Of a DNA stretch of 64,000 nt, positions 35,179 through 44,917 are shown piece after piece. Under the pieces are notes generated by a model. That model did not search any database. It was not told the DNA's origin and saw only the letters and a list, made by a program, of their open reading frames with translations. Origin of the DNA: G965267335 sp965267335 (GTDB taxonomy: Bacteria; Bacteroidota; Bacteroidia; Cytophagales; JAAEPT01); contig OZ253953.1 in assembly GCA_965267335.1 (NCBI GenBank), positions 3,038,001-3,102,000 on the forward strand, written 5' to 3'. Numbering within the stretch: the stretch's first letter is position 1; every line of letters starts with the position of its first letter. Both the position numbers and the translations under genes were made by a program.

Positions 35179-36984
35179 TTACCTACGAGAAGCCTTCGAT
35201 TCCAACTCCACCGCATTATCCTTAGACTTCTTCTTTTTCTTCTTAAGTCTTTTTGTTTTAGGCTTCTTTTCAATCCAATGCATAGTGCCTTTTTGTGCTA
35301 GGTTCTCATTGGTTGAAACATTGCCTCCCATGTTCTTATACACTATATTGCTGTACTTACCATTCCCCGCAGGATTACCAGCAAACAATATTCCGTATCC
35401 CCTGCCCCAATCTCTATTCAACACATTGTTATGAGGATACTCAACTCCTGTTCCGTCAATAGTAATATCTTCGAATACAAAGTTCTCAAATCCTATTCCC
35501 CCAATTCTATTTAGATAAATAGCATCATTCTTAGAGTTGATAATATCAATGTTTTTGAACTTCACATTCCTTACTGCAGGCACTGAGTGCGAGGTACTCA
35601 TGATGTCAATTGCTCCAACAGGATTATTAAAAAGATCATTGAAGGTACCACAAGCTATGATGGTAATGTCAGAAAACTCATGCATACCACTGGCATTAAA
35701 CGGTGCACCGGGAAACGCGTTGTTTACCCGTAAACCTACCTCAAGGTTATCTTTGATCAGTAAATGATGTGCCTTATTGTTCAAGCCACCATAAATTGCA
35801 CACCCTGATGCTCTCCAGCAATTTTCTGAGGTATTGTATCTGTAAACGTTATTTTGACACTCCATACCATCTGCTGACCATATTGCCATATCGTCATCAC
35901 CATTATTTCTGAAACTAGTGTGCTCCACAACGGAATTGATCGTTCCTTTACAAAGGTTAATCCCATCCGCATAGTTATTTCTAAATCGACAATGGGATAA
36001 CACAAAACCATCCGCAAATTTCACTTTCCCCGGAATATAGTTAGCGATCCATGCACCACACTCAAAGTGTTCCGCCCACACATCGGTAATTGTCGAGCCA
36101 CTTGTGTATACTCCATTGATTCCTTTATAGGACTTTGAACGGGAGTTCCTCACGGTTGTCAGGTACAATCCGGAATAGCTGATATCCCTGGCATTACCCA
36201 TAAGTCCTCCATCCCACTGCTTTTCACTGGTAAAATGAATTTGCGTATACCAACTACCTGCTCCTTTTAGTGTTGTATTATCTTTCGAAAACTTAAGCTC
36301 TGATGATACATTATATACACCTTCAGGTAAATAAATAGTTTTACCTCCGTTGGATATGATGAAGTCCTTTAAATCGCTGCCGTCTCCTTTGTAAACAACA
36401 TCACCTTCTACCGCCTGAACAGGTTGTGGCACGAGTTCCAACTCTGCAAAATCAAGATGAATATTCCCTGACTTTCTAACCAATTTTAACTTACCCCCTG
36501 CAGACACCTTGCTTGGTAATTTCAGTCGCACCTCATCAAATCGCATTTTAGGATTCTGATTTCTTACTCCTCCATTGTTCGGGTTACCATCTTTCCAAAG
36601 ATATTCCCAGGACCAATATGAGGTAAGCTTCATTGTACCTGCAAGTTTCCCATCTGCATAGGCCTCTAGTTCACCTTCCTCTCCATCCGGAACACTGTAG
36701 CGAATCACGAGTCCATCGCCTTCAGTTTTCACGTTCCATTCCACAGAAGCTCCTTCCTTTGTCATATCAACACACACCTGATCAGATGCTTCACTTTGAA
36801 GATCTGCTTGCTTGAATGATCGAGGTAAAACAGTTGCATTACTAAGAATGGCATCATCGGCTTCATAACGCGTATATGGTGCATCATAATAACCACGTTG
36901 CTGACTTTTGTCTATTTGTGCGTAATTGGCTGTCGCAACAAAAGTTACAAGTAAGATGGCGGGTAACTTCTTCGTCAAATTCAT
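35179..36984 (-). CDS. GH87-like right-handed beta-helix glucanase (copy 2)
   Basis: A 601-residue secreted protein: signal peptide (1-22); CBM6/35-like beta domain (30-190); pectate-lyase-type beta helix (~195-565). The candidate catalytic acids are D340 (YADGIN), D363 and D364 (NGDDDM). The +23 and +24 spacing equals that of the three catalytic Asp of a GH87 alpha-1,3-glucanase structure (remembered as D1045, D1068, D1069). The tail is lysine-rich (KTKRLKKKKKKSK). No T9SS domain, so it is probably periplasmic. A tandem paralog precedes it by 257 bp. Expected substrate: alpha-1,3-glucan or mixed alpha-1,3/1,4-glucan (nigeran). Confidence 0.72.
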   Translation of the reverse strand: MNLTKKLPAILLVTFVATANYAQIDKSQQRGYYDAPYTRYEADDAILSNATVLPRSFKQADLQSEASDQVCVDMTKEGASVEWNVKTEGDGLVIRYSVPDGEEGELEAYADGKLAGTMKLTSYWSWEYLWKDGNPNNGGVRNQNPKMRFDEVRLKLPSKVSAGGKLKLVRKSGNIHLDFAELELVPQPVQAVEGDVVYKGDGSDLKDFIISNGGKTIYLPEGVYNVSSELKFSKDNTTLKGAGSWYTQIHFTSEKQWDGGLMGNARDISYSGLYLTTVRNSRSKSYKGINGVYTSGSTITDVWAEHFECGAWIANYIPGKVKFADGFVLSHCRFRNNYADGINLCKGTINSVVEHTSFRNNGDDDMAIWSADGMECQNNVYRYNTSENCWRASGCAIYGGLNNKAHHLLIKDNLEVGLRVNNAFPGAPFNASGMHEFSDITIIACGTFNDLFNNPVGAIDIMSTSHSVPAVRNVKFKNIDIINSKNDAIYLNRIGGIGFENFVFEDITIDGTGVEYPHNNVLNRDWGRGYGILFAGNPAGNGKYSNIVYKNMGGNVSTNENLAQKGTMHWIEKKPKTKRLKKKKKKSKDNAVELESKASRR

Positions 36985-37241
36985 AATTTTATAGGTCTTC
37001 GTTAATCACTTCACGCTCTTTTTTTTGAGCAAAAGATTCCCTACTCCCAATCGAAACAAATTCAGTCAGGATAGTTTGTGTTCAACCTACTTTAGGAAAT
37101 AGAGCAGGTTTAAATAAGTTTTGTGATTAAAGTTGTTCTGTGTTTCAGCTCGAGGCTGCAAAAGCCCACCTTCGTATATTCGGGCCATAATTGGAGGACT
37201 GTCCGCAAGTTCTAAAAGAGACAATCCTCCATTATATTGTG

Positions 37242-38984
37242 CTATTGGTTATTGGTACAATCCTTCACTTTCGTCCACTCAAACGACCCTTTTCCATAGT
37301 CATTCACCGGATTCTCTTGTTCAGCTGCACTACCGCCAATATTTTTAAATTTTAGTTTACAGAAAGTACCGTTGCCACCTGGATTACTTGCAAATAACAG
37401 TCCCCATCCCCTCAACCAGTCTTTTTCATCTGCATTGTTATAAGGAAATTCTCTTCCTGTTCCATTGACCGTCACATTTTCAAAGACCAGATTTTTAAAT
37501 CCTTTTCCGTCTGCCCCGTTAATGAATATGCCGTTATCACAGGCATCTTTTATGTAGATATTACTGAATCTTACATTTTTAACCTGGTTACCGGCAATCG
37601 TCCTGCTCATTAAGTCTATGGCCCCAACCATGTTATAAAACAGGTCGTTGAATGTCCCGCATCTGTAGATTTTGATATCAGAAAAAACGTGTTCTCCTTC
37701 ATCATTGAACCCTACTCCAGGGTAGTTGTTGCTCACCTTAATTCCAGCTTCGAGATTATCCTTGATGAGAATATGATGTGCTCTGTTGTTCTTACCGCCA
37801 TAGACTGCCAGTCCGGATGATCTCCATGTGTTTTCAGAAGTATTATACCGAAACTCGTTGTTAATACACTCAAGGCCATCGGCACACCAAATTGCCTGAT
37901 CATCATCACCGTTATTCCTGAAGCTGCAGTGCTCAACCACAGCATTTCTGGTGCCCTTACAAAGGTTGATTCCATCTGCATAATTGTTTCTGAATCTGCA
38001 ATGAGATACAGTAAAGCCATCGGCATACTCAATGTTACCAATGTTGTACTGAGCGATCCAGGCTCCACACTCAAAGTGGATAGCCCAAATATTCTTAACA
38101 ACAGAACCACTTGTAAAAACTCCATTAATTCCCTTGTATGAGCTTGATCTCGAATTTCTGTCAGTTGTGAGATACAAGTCCATAAAGCTGATGTCCTTTG
38201 CATTGGCCCTCAACCCACCTTTCAAATAAATCTCACTGGTAAAGTTGATTTGGGTATGCCACATTCCGGCACCTTTTAGCTGCGTTCCCGCTACACCGAA
38301 GTATAACTCCCGGTTCACATTGTATTTCCCAGGAGGAAGAAAAATATGCTTTCCCCCACCCTTAGTATCAATAAACACTTGTAAATCACTCCCATCCCCC
38401 TCGTAAACCAAATCATCACTTGCCGGCTGAATTGCTTCGGGTACTGGCTCCAATTCTGCAAAGTCAATGTGAATTGCTCCTTTCTTTGTGACCAGTTTTA
38501 GCTTCCCTCCTTCTGCTACCTTAGAGGGTAGTTTCATTCTAACTTCATCGAAACGAAACTTTGGAGAGTCATCTCTCACCCCTACATTGTTTTCATTGCC
38601 GTTCTTCGTCAGGTATTCCCATGACCATTTGGAGGTCAACTCCAGGGTCCCAACACTTTTACCGTCTACCAGCACATCAAACTCACCTGATTCACCATCC
38701 GGCACACTGTAACGTACAACAAGGCCATCACCTGGTTTTTCAATATCCCATTCTACGGAAGCTCCTTTCTTAGTCATATCGACACAAACCTTTTCAGACG
38801 CTTCGCTCTGTAAGTCTTCATGGTTGTATGATATAGGAAGAATTTTTGTGTTTTTACCAAGGGTTCCCTGGTCTGCTTCATAACGTGTGTAAGGGGCATC
38901 GTAGTACCCTATCTCATCCTGGGCTAAGACATTACTACTGAACAATACAGCAGATCCTAGTATAATAGACTTAATTATATTCAT
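37242..38984 (-). CDS. GH87-like right-handed beta-helix glucanase (copy 1)
   Basis: A 580-residue paralog of the gene at 35179, with the same order: signal peptide (1-21), CBM6/35-like domain (25-185), beta helix (~195-560). Candidate catalytic acids D337 (YADGIN), D360 and D361 (NGDDDQ) keep the +23/+24 spacing. Shared motifs FECGAWIA, SHCRFRNNYADGIN and GCGTFNDLF-like stretches show the two arose by duplication, with many substitutions. It lacks the lysine tail. It follows the lipoprotein gene by 72 bp and is probably the fifth gene of the barrel-lipoprotein operon. Confidence 0.72.
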   Translation of the reverse strand: MNIIKSIILGSAVLFSSNVLAQDEIGYYDAPYTRYEADQGTLGKNTKILPISYNHEDLQSEASEKVCVDMTKKGASVEWDIEKPGDGLVVRYSVPDGESGEFDVLVDGKSVGTLELTSKWSWEYLTKNGNENNVGVRDDSPKFRFDEVRMKLPSKVAEGGKLKLVTKKGAIHIDFAELEPVPEAIQPASDDLVYEGDGSDLQVFIDTKGGGKHIFLPPGKYNVNRELYFGVAGTQLKGAGMWHTQINFTSEIYLKGGLRANAKDISFMDLYLTTDRNSRSSSYKGINGVFTSGSVVKNIWAIHFECGAWIAQYNIGNIEYADGFTVSHCRFRNNYADGINLCKGTRNAVVEHCSFRNNGDDDQAIWCADGLECINNEFRYNTSENTWRSSGLAVYGGKNNRAHHILIKDNLEAGIKVSNNYPGVGFNDEGEHVFSDIKIYRCGTFNDLFYNMVGAIDLMSRTIAGNQVKNVRFSNIYIKDACDNGIFINGADGKGFKNLVFENVTVNGTGREFPYNNADEKDWLRGWGLLFASNPGGNGTFCKLKFKNIGGSAAEQENPVNDYGKGSFEWTKVKDCTNNQ

Positions 38985-39056
38985 ATCATTTTCGCTTTTA
39001 CTGTCAAATAACCATTATTAATAAAGCAACTATTGAGCCTTTTTAGACCAACAGCT

Positions 39057-39692
39057 CTATTCTGCAGACACCACTTTAATAGCATCCACATATATTTTAC
39101 CATAGTAAGCCGGGCCTTCCGGGTTCACTACGATCATTAATCCATTTATCAATCCCCCATTAACTTTATGTTCTTTGGGAGTATTTTGCTGAAATACATC
39201 TTCTGTCAATTCGAAATAGTAATCCTCAGTATCATCCGTATTTTTAACCGTAATTATCTGTGGAACAGCATTGGTTTCATAGCCATTACCGTCAACTAAT
39301 ATCAACTGTAATGTAGGTTCCAAACCATCTTTTCCTTCCGCCCTAGCAGTTACTTTGATCTTTACCTTCTGGGTAATAAAATCCAATGGTGGAAAAGTCG
39401 CGCCAAATGGTGTATTAGCAGCACTATCAGCGATGACTATAAAATCATCTTCCTTGTCAAGTTTAAGGCCTCTACGCTTCCACCAAATCGCTCCACCAAG
39501 CAAATCACCATTGTAATAGCTTTCTGCAAGCACACCTTTCCTTGTATCTTCCACTTCTGCCAGTCCTCCGCTAGCACCTTCAAAGTGCAAATTGGTGGCA
39601 TACTCAGTATCCAGGGTATAGGTTTGAAACCCTGCCCCACAAGAGCTCAGCAGCACTAACAAAACCAGATATGTTAAAATATTCTTATACAT
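39057..39692 (-). CDS. Surface lipoprotein with CBM-like beta domain
   Basis: A 211-residue lipoprotein (lipobox LLSSC). The rest is a single beta-sandwich-like domain (LHFEGASGGLAEVEDTR, FDFITQKVKIKVTARAEG, GLINGLMIVVNPEG, YYGKIYVDAIKVV), the layout of a carbohydrate-binding module. It starts 6 bp after the preceding lipoprotein gene. Inference: a surface glycan-binding protein that positions the substrate for the GH87 enzymes. Confidence 0.72.
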   Translation of the reverse strand: MYKNILTYLVLLVLLSSCGAGFQTYTLDTEYATNLHFEGASGGLAEVEDTRKGVLAESYYNGDLLGGAIWWKRRGLKLDKEDDFIVIADSAANTPFGATFPPLDFITQKVKIKVTARAEGKDGLEPTLQLILVDGNGYETNAVPQIITVKNTDDTEDYYFELTEDVFQQNTPKEHKVNGGLINGLMIVVNPEGPAYYGKIYVDAIKVVSAE

Positions 39693-39698
39693 CTTGTG

Positions 39699-40772
39699 TT
39701 ATTTATCGGTATTCAATGGCCCTCCAACGGTGAATATTGGGTAGTCGAAGTAAGCTTCTGATACCATTGTTTGATCTTGATCTTTTATCAGTATAAAGAC
39801 GAGATTCTGAAGGCGATGAGGCTCGTGTTTTTTATTTCCTTTATCTCCGAGATTTTCATAAATATTGGTCTCTAAATCTGCGTACTTGAAACTAAAGAGT
39901 TTCCACCCATAATGATTTAATCGCATAGTGGCAATGTAATTATCATCATCCCACCCTTTGTAAGAAGGCAACACGCTCAACGTATCATCTTCCTGAAGTT
40001 CCATATCCAACCGGGCGTTGGGATTACCAGACCCCCACACATATACATTGATCCAAACTTCATCCGCATCGGAAGGCAAGCTTGGATAACCCGCGTCCGC
40101 GATGTAGCATTGAGTTCCAGATACGAAGCCCGGATCACTGGCACTCCCCAAGCCTCTCATATAGAAATACTGATCGCCTTGGTTAGGGCGAACAACTTCT
40201 CCTGAATAAGATACAACGGCACTTCCCAAGCCTTGCTCCACATCATAGCCACTAATGGGTGGAAATATAACCCAGTACGGATGCACCATGGCCGACTCAT
40301 CTATTCCTTCGAAGTTCGCGTAAGTTGGTAATAAACCCAGCTCATCAAATTCGTGGGCTTGCTCTATATACACCGTCAGGTTACTCTGAATAGTAGAGGC
40401 CATGAAAGATACCGTAATAGTTACATTCTCCCCGGTTCTGAAGAATTGGATGCCGGAATGCCCTCCATACCAGGTGAGATTGGTAATATCACTTGACAGT
40501 CCTGTTCTACTCCAGGTTGCTCCTGATGTTTGTCCTGTTATCGTAATCGTCCATGTAACAGCCTGATTAAAGGAAGCGTTGATCAACAAAGTATTGTTTT
40601 CCAAATCAACCGAATCATTCGAAGCTGTAAATGACTGCACTTCAAATCCATCTGTTGGTGAAATTGTAGATGGACCAATAAAATCCAGTTTCTCACGATC
40701 ACATGAAAGGAATATCATAAATGACAGACATTTCAGAAGTAGCGGTATGTTTATCGTTTTAGGCATTTTCAT
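39699..40772 (-). CDS. Surface glycan-binding-type lipoprotein
   Basis: A 357-residue lipoprotein (lipobox FLSC). An N-terminal Ig-like domain (VTWTITITGQTSGATWS) is followed by a beta-sandwich with WINVYVWGSGNPNARLDMEL and aromatic patches. Architecture recalls SusE/F or SGBP proteins. It starts 10 bp after the 573-residue barrel gene and ends 6 bp before the next lipoprotein gene. Inference: outer-leaflet binding protein for an alpha-glucan. Confidence 0.75.
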   Translation of the reverse strand: MKMPKTINIPLLLKCLSFMIFLSCDREKLDFIGPSTISPTDGFEVQSFTASNDSVDLENNTLLINASFNQAVTWTITITGQTSGATWSRTGLSSDITNLTWYGGHSGIQFFRTGENVTITVSFMASTIQSNLTVYIEQAHEFDELGLLPTYANFEGIDESAMVHPYWVIFPPISGYDVEQGLGSAVVSYSGEVVRPNQGDQYFYMRGLGSASDPGFVSGTQCYIADAGYPSLPSDADEVWINVYVWGSGNPNARLDMELQEDDTLSVLPSYKGWDDDNYIATMRLNHYGWKLFSFKYADLETNIYENLGDKGNKKHEPHRLQNLVFILIKDQDQTMVSEAYFDYPIFTVGGPLNTDK

Positions 40773-40782
40773 AGATCAACTA

Positions 40783-42504
40783 TTAAAATTTAAGTCCAAA
40801 TACACAGTAGAACTGATTGAAGTCGTAATCGACAACCGCATTATTCCCATCCCTATAGTCGATTAACGTACCCTGAGCACAGAAATAAGCCTTTTTGTCA
40901 TAATCATATTTAAATCCAAAGGCCAAAATATTTTGTGTCTCGTCATAGGTACTTGAGGTGAAAGTGACAATCTGGTTCAGTTCATCTCTCCCGTTCTGAA
41001 ACTCCGTTCCACTTACAGTGAATAGTTTTGCACCACCTAACAGGTGAAACTTTTGAAATACTTCTATATCTATACCTGCATCTATCAAGGTACCTGCCAA
41101 ATCAATAGGGTTGACTCCACCTCTTGTGGAACTTTCCATTCTTACACCTCCATGGAGAATAATTTCCTTTTGATAGTCGAGTAGCTTATGTAGGTTCAAC
41201 TGAGCTCCACCAGTAATCAGCGTAAAGTCTCTCTTGGCGTTATCAACAGAATCACCTTCCGACACAACCTCGCTTAGCAAATTGATTCTCACTCCGGCCT
41301 GAATTGCATTGTCCTTGCCTCCTATATCGATGGTTCCCGTGATACCTTGTCTGTTGGGAGTCGCAGCACCGTAAGGTTCTACCATGTCGTACTTGATATA
41401 ATAGTCCATGAGCGTTGTGGATATGGACTGATTGTAAAGTCCTACTTCTTGCCCAAGAATATCCATCAAGCCAATTGAGCGATCGATTGTTGTACTCAAT
41501 TCCGGGAATACCTGAGCGGAAATGTCGGAAGGTGCAGCGATTCTCCTTGATTGTGCCATTGGGCTATTGAAGTTGAAACCAACGTTTCTGTAACCAATAC
41601 CTACCTTAAGGCCTATTGGCTTATAACTGAATGTTCCATTGACATTCATAAACCAGTCGGTAAACTTGTTTTTTACATTATCCGAAGCTCTCCACAGCTG
41701 AAAATTGGACCCTCCGAATTCACCTTTTAAGGAGTAACCTATAGTCTCGGCTGTATCCATATCAAAAGCTATATCTGCAGTATAAACAAGATTATCATAC
41801 TCTACGCTATTGGAATCAACCGTCCCCACGATATCAGAGATACCTGCAACATTTCCTGAGATTGTAAACACTTCACTTTGCTCCAGAGCTAAAGTACCCC
41901 CATAGAAATAACGGTCAGGAATAGTTGCGAAGTCAGTTTCTCTGGTTCGCCCTCCATAGACATCCAGACCAATACCATCTATCATTTTCTCAAAATTGAC
42001 GAGCTTGGTATACACCCTTGCTCCCTGCATCCTCCATCGATTATCAACCATGAAGTTTTCATAATTGGCAATATCCCGTCTGATGCTAAAAAGGGAAGAC
42101 TCATAATCATGCTCAATTGTTTCTTCATTCCAAAGTGTCATAGGAGTTTGCTTCAGATAGATGTCTCCCAGTTCATATTTAAACTTCTTTGCTAGCGTAC
42201 CTTCTAATTGCATCTGTCTGAACTCAAGAGAAGTACCATCTCCGTAGAATCCACCAAATTCATTTCGCTGTCTTAAAATAACATTGGCTCTCAATGCACT
42301 GTCAGGCTCTACGTTGATTCCCAAATCCACCATGGTATATCCACCTGACCCTACAGATTTGTTCAGCTCGCTTGTCCCGTCTGTCAACCGTTCGGTACTG
42401 AATATTGCCCTCCCCACTCCTGTATAGTAAAGTGTTTGTGCATTAGCTTCGATACCCAGGCCTCCCACTATCATTGACAACGCTATTATCGATTTTTTGA
42501 TCAT
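40783..42504 (-). CDS. Outer-membrane beta-barrel protein (573 aa)
   Basis: Signal peptide (cleavage after ANAQ, residue 23), then amphipathic beta strands throughout and a terminal Phe strand (FNQFYCVFGLKF), the C-terminal signature of outer-membrane barrels. No SusC-type TonB box or plug domain. It lies 19 bp downstream of the larger barrel gene and 10 bp upstream of a lipoprotein gene. I do not recognise the family (a DUF6029-type barrel is possible). Inference: a pore or surface scaffold for glucan import. Confidence 0.72.
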   Translation of the reverse strand: MIKKSIIALSMIVGGLGIEANAQTLYYTGVGRAIFSTERLTDGTSELNKSVGSGGYTMVDLGINVEPDSALRANVILRQRNEFGGFYGDGTSLEFRQMQLEGTLAKKFKYELGDIYLKQTPMTLWNEETIEHDYESSLFSIRRDIANYENFMVDNRWRMQGARVYTKLVNFEKMIDGIGLDVYGGRTRETDFATIPDRYFYGGTLALEQSEVFTISGNVAGISDIVGTVDSNSVEYDNLVYTADIAFDMDTAETIGYSLKGEFGGSNFQLWRASDNVKNKFTDWFMNVNGTFSYKPIGLKVGIGYRNVGFNFNSPMAQSRRIAAPSDISAQVFPELSTTIDRSIGLMDILGQEVGLYNQSISTTLMDYYIKYDMVEPYGAATPNRQGITGTIDIGGKDNAIQAGVRINLLSEVVSEGDSVDNAKRDFTLITGGAQLNLHKLLDYQKEIILHGGVRMESSTRGGVNPIDLAGTLIDAGIDIEVFQKFHLLGGAKLFTVSGTEFQNGRDELNQIVTFTSSTYDETQNILAFGFKYDYDKKAYFCAQGTLIDYRDGNNAVVDYDFNQFYCVFGLKF

Positions 42505-42523
42505 CTTCTGTTTTTTAAAAGAT

Positions 42524-44761
42524 TTAAAAGAATTTTTTTAGCTCGACCATCATTTCATAGCCTCTAAACTCATCATTAATAAAATTCTTGTCGCTATGAG
42601 TATACCATCGGTTTCTAAGGTGAAGGCTTGCACGATCCCCGAGATCAAGGTCTGCACCCAGACCAAAACCAAAACCTGTTTGATTAATTGGCTTACCATT
42701 GGCATCAGCGATTGGTCGACCATTGGCATCGGTTATTAAATTGCCATTGGCATCAGCTAATTCTGTTCTGTTGTTTCCAACCACTTTCTCAACCCCAAAG
42801 AATCCAATTAGAGTCACCTTCTGTTTTACAGCCCAAAAGGCCATGAACTCTTCGTAGAAATACCTTACAAAAGCCTTATCGGAGAGCACAGGTATAGGTG
42901 AGAAATTTTCCTGAGATGTCATCGCGTTAACGAAGTTCATCAATATCAGTTCTTTTCTAAATAGCTTCAGCTTATACTTCAACTGTAATTCTAATGTACT
43001 GAAGGACTTTTTGTAGTCAATTTCCGTATCTGTAATTGCTACACTTTCTACTGTTCTTCTGAAAAGTGTTGAAATTCTATTGTAGGGCCCGGTAAAGCTT
43101 TGGTAGTACCCGAATCTGGAACGCGCAACCGAATTTAAACGGTGTTCGAATGTCACGGTGTTGGTGAACGGCACCAAAGAGGCGCTATCAGTCACCCCCA
43201 TGATTCCTCCCCGGTTTGAGTTTCGAATATCCCCTGCCAGGTTCTTCAGCTCTTGCGCAAAACTCAACCCAAGAACAGTATGGAGTTTTTTATGATTAAG
43301 AAACGTCCAAAGGTTAAATCCTTGTCTGTTGTTAACAAACTGCCCGACATCACCCAAATAGCCATCAAAATATCCCGTATTGAATGCTGCTCCAACAGTC
43401 GGATTAGATGCTACCGCTTGCCTTGAAGCATTCAAAATACTACTGTTGTTGTTCACAACATTTTCCCCCATTCTGAAATAACTTGCCTTAAACGGTACTT
43501 TCAGAAAATCTTTATCTGCTGTTATCTCAAGAATTAATGACTCGCTCCAGTTTCTTTTATATCTACTGGCTCCTTCAATTCCCGGCTTGGCATTATCTTG
43601 TAAACCATCGTTATATAAAGTGCTCATATATGAACCTGCTCCGACTTCGACAAAAGCTTTGAACTTGTCGAACTTCAGTCGTGCGTCTACAGAGGTCATA
43701 GTTGTACTCACATAGTTCTCTTCCAGATAGAAGGTGTCTGTTCCTTGTATTATTTCCGAATAGTTTATGGTATCAGCAAAGTGCCCTGTATTCTTTAGAA
43801 GATTGTAGCCTATTTTGTGATCTCCAAAGCTTTTAGCTAACCGTCCCGCCACCATCATCTGCGGATCTCTTCGCAAATAACTTTGGTACCCTCCGGTATT
43901 GTTGTTCTTTCCGTACAACAACTTGGTTTCAAACCCTAGTGGTAAATTGGTCAACTCCAATACGATACCTTGTGCCGGTTGCATACCAAAACCCTGATCT
44001 CTTGGCACATCTTCTTTATGATAGAAATAATCATATCTCTCAAAATCTCTTATTTCTCCCTCCCATGGCTGTCTCTCAAAAAAGTCGAGGCGCACATCAT
44101 ACCCCCAAAAGGTGGTGGGGCTTAATCTTTGCCAGTTTACACCTCCACCTGTGATTAACTTCATATGCCCAAATGACAAGTCAACATCTGCATCAAAGTT
44201 GAACAAGGTGAACAATGAGGCTATTCTACCTTCATCATCCATGTTCTGTCGACCGTAGTAACTGGTTCTTAACATTAGATGATCAAAATTGAATTCCACC
44301 TTGAACTTGGATGTTGGGCTTGGGTTGGCCTCAGCCAATATGTATAACATAGGCCATTGTGTGCCGTCCCCTACCATTAGGGTTGTTGGCATATTCAGGC
44401 CGGCCAACAAATTGGGATCTGCAGTGTAGTACTCTTTCATGTTACGATAAAAACCGATCACCCTTGCATTACCTGAGTAGCGAATACCTTCAAACCATTT
44501 CTTGCCACCTGCTTTTGTCTCCTTGCTTTGTAAAGAGGATTGAATATCTGATCCCAATACATCTGAACTTTTAATTTCAGTAGGCAGTAATGATTCCGAA
44601 GAGAATTGGTTTAGGTATGCTGCGGAAAAAAGCTTCTGAGCAGAAGCAGCATGAGTAACTAAGAGATAGAATATAACCAACAGGCTAATTACTAAGGTTC
44701 TGAAACCTACTATTAGTATTCTACTGCGGTACGATTTAATATTTAGTTGTTGCTCTGTCAT
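42524..44761 (-). CDS. Outer-membrane beta-barrel protein (745 aa) with DANG repeats
   Basis: First gene of the operon under promoter C. N-terminal signal sequence with a long basic region (cleavage near residue 42, HAASAQ), then amphipathic strands and a terminal Phe strand (YEMMVELKKFF). Near the C-terminus three 8-residue repeats ADANGNLI, TDANGRPI, ADANGKPI occur between strands, presumably in an extracellular loop; DxNGxxI words resemble calcium-binding loops. No SusC plug. Inference: with the 573-residue barrel, a substrate-import or surface complex in place of SusC/SusD. Confidence 0.72.
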   Translation of the reverse strand: MTEQQLNIKSYRSRILIVGFRTLVISLLVIFYLLVTHAASAQKLFSAAYLNQFSSESLLPTEIKSSDVLGSDIQSSLQSKETKAGGKKWFEGIRYSGNARVIGFYRNMKEYYTADPNLLAGLNMPTTLMVGDGTQWPMLYILAEANPSPTSKFKVEFNFDHLMLRTSYYGRQNMDDEGRIASLFTLFNFDADVDLSFGHMKLITGGGVNWQRLSPTTFWGYDVRLDFFERQPWEGEIRDFERYDYFYHKEDVPRDQGFGMQPAQGIVLELTNLPLGFETKLLYGKNNNTGGYQSYLRRDPQMMVAGRLAKSFGDHKIGYNLLKNTGHFADTINYSEIIQGTDTFYLEENYVSTTMTSVDARLKFDKFKAFVEVGAGSYMSTLYNDGLQDNAKPGIEGASRYKRNWSESLILEITADKDFLKVPFKASYFRMGENVVNNNSSILNASRQAVASNPTVGAAFNTGYFDGYLGDVGQFVNNRQGFNLWTFLNHKKLHTVLGLSFAQELKNLAGDIRNSNRGGIMGVTDSASLVPFTNTVTFEHRLNSVARSRFGYYQSFTGPYNRISTLFRRTVESVAITDTEIDYKKSFSTLELQLKYKLKLFRKELILMNFVNAMTSQENFSPIPVLSDKAFVRYFYEEFMAFWAVKQKVTLIGFFGVEKVVGNNRTELADANGNLITDANGRPIADANGKPINQTGFGFGLGADLDLGDRASLHLRNRWYTHSDKNFINDEFRGYEMMVELKKFF

Positions 44762-44834
44762 TTCTGTCTCTTCTTAGAACACTTATATTACAATGATTGA
44801 AATTTAAATTCGCCTATCTATCATTGTGTTTGTA

Positions 44835-44917
44835 CAAACATACACCTTCTCCCAAGTAGGGACACTATTCACAACCCCCACAAATACCTTTTTGCCCCCC
44901 GACAAAGACCCTACAAC
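44835..44917 (-). promoter_or_regulatory. 11-bp-array promoter C (barrel/lipoprotein/GH87 operon)
   Basis: On the minus strand, units (44917 to 44874): GTTGTAGGGTC, TTTGTCGGGGG, GCAAAAAGGTA, TTTGTGGGGGT; then 31 bp and a perfect -7 box TATGTTTG (44835-44842). The start codon of the 745-residue barrel is 74 bp further. Confidence 0.82.

Noticed and set aside
35081..35434. 117-codon plus-strand frame
   Set aside because: Antisense shadow of the GH87-like gene's lysine-rich tail and of the terminator; the beta-helix gene explains this DNA.
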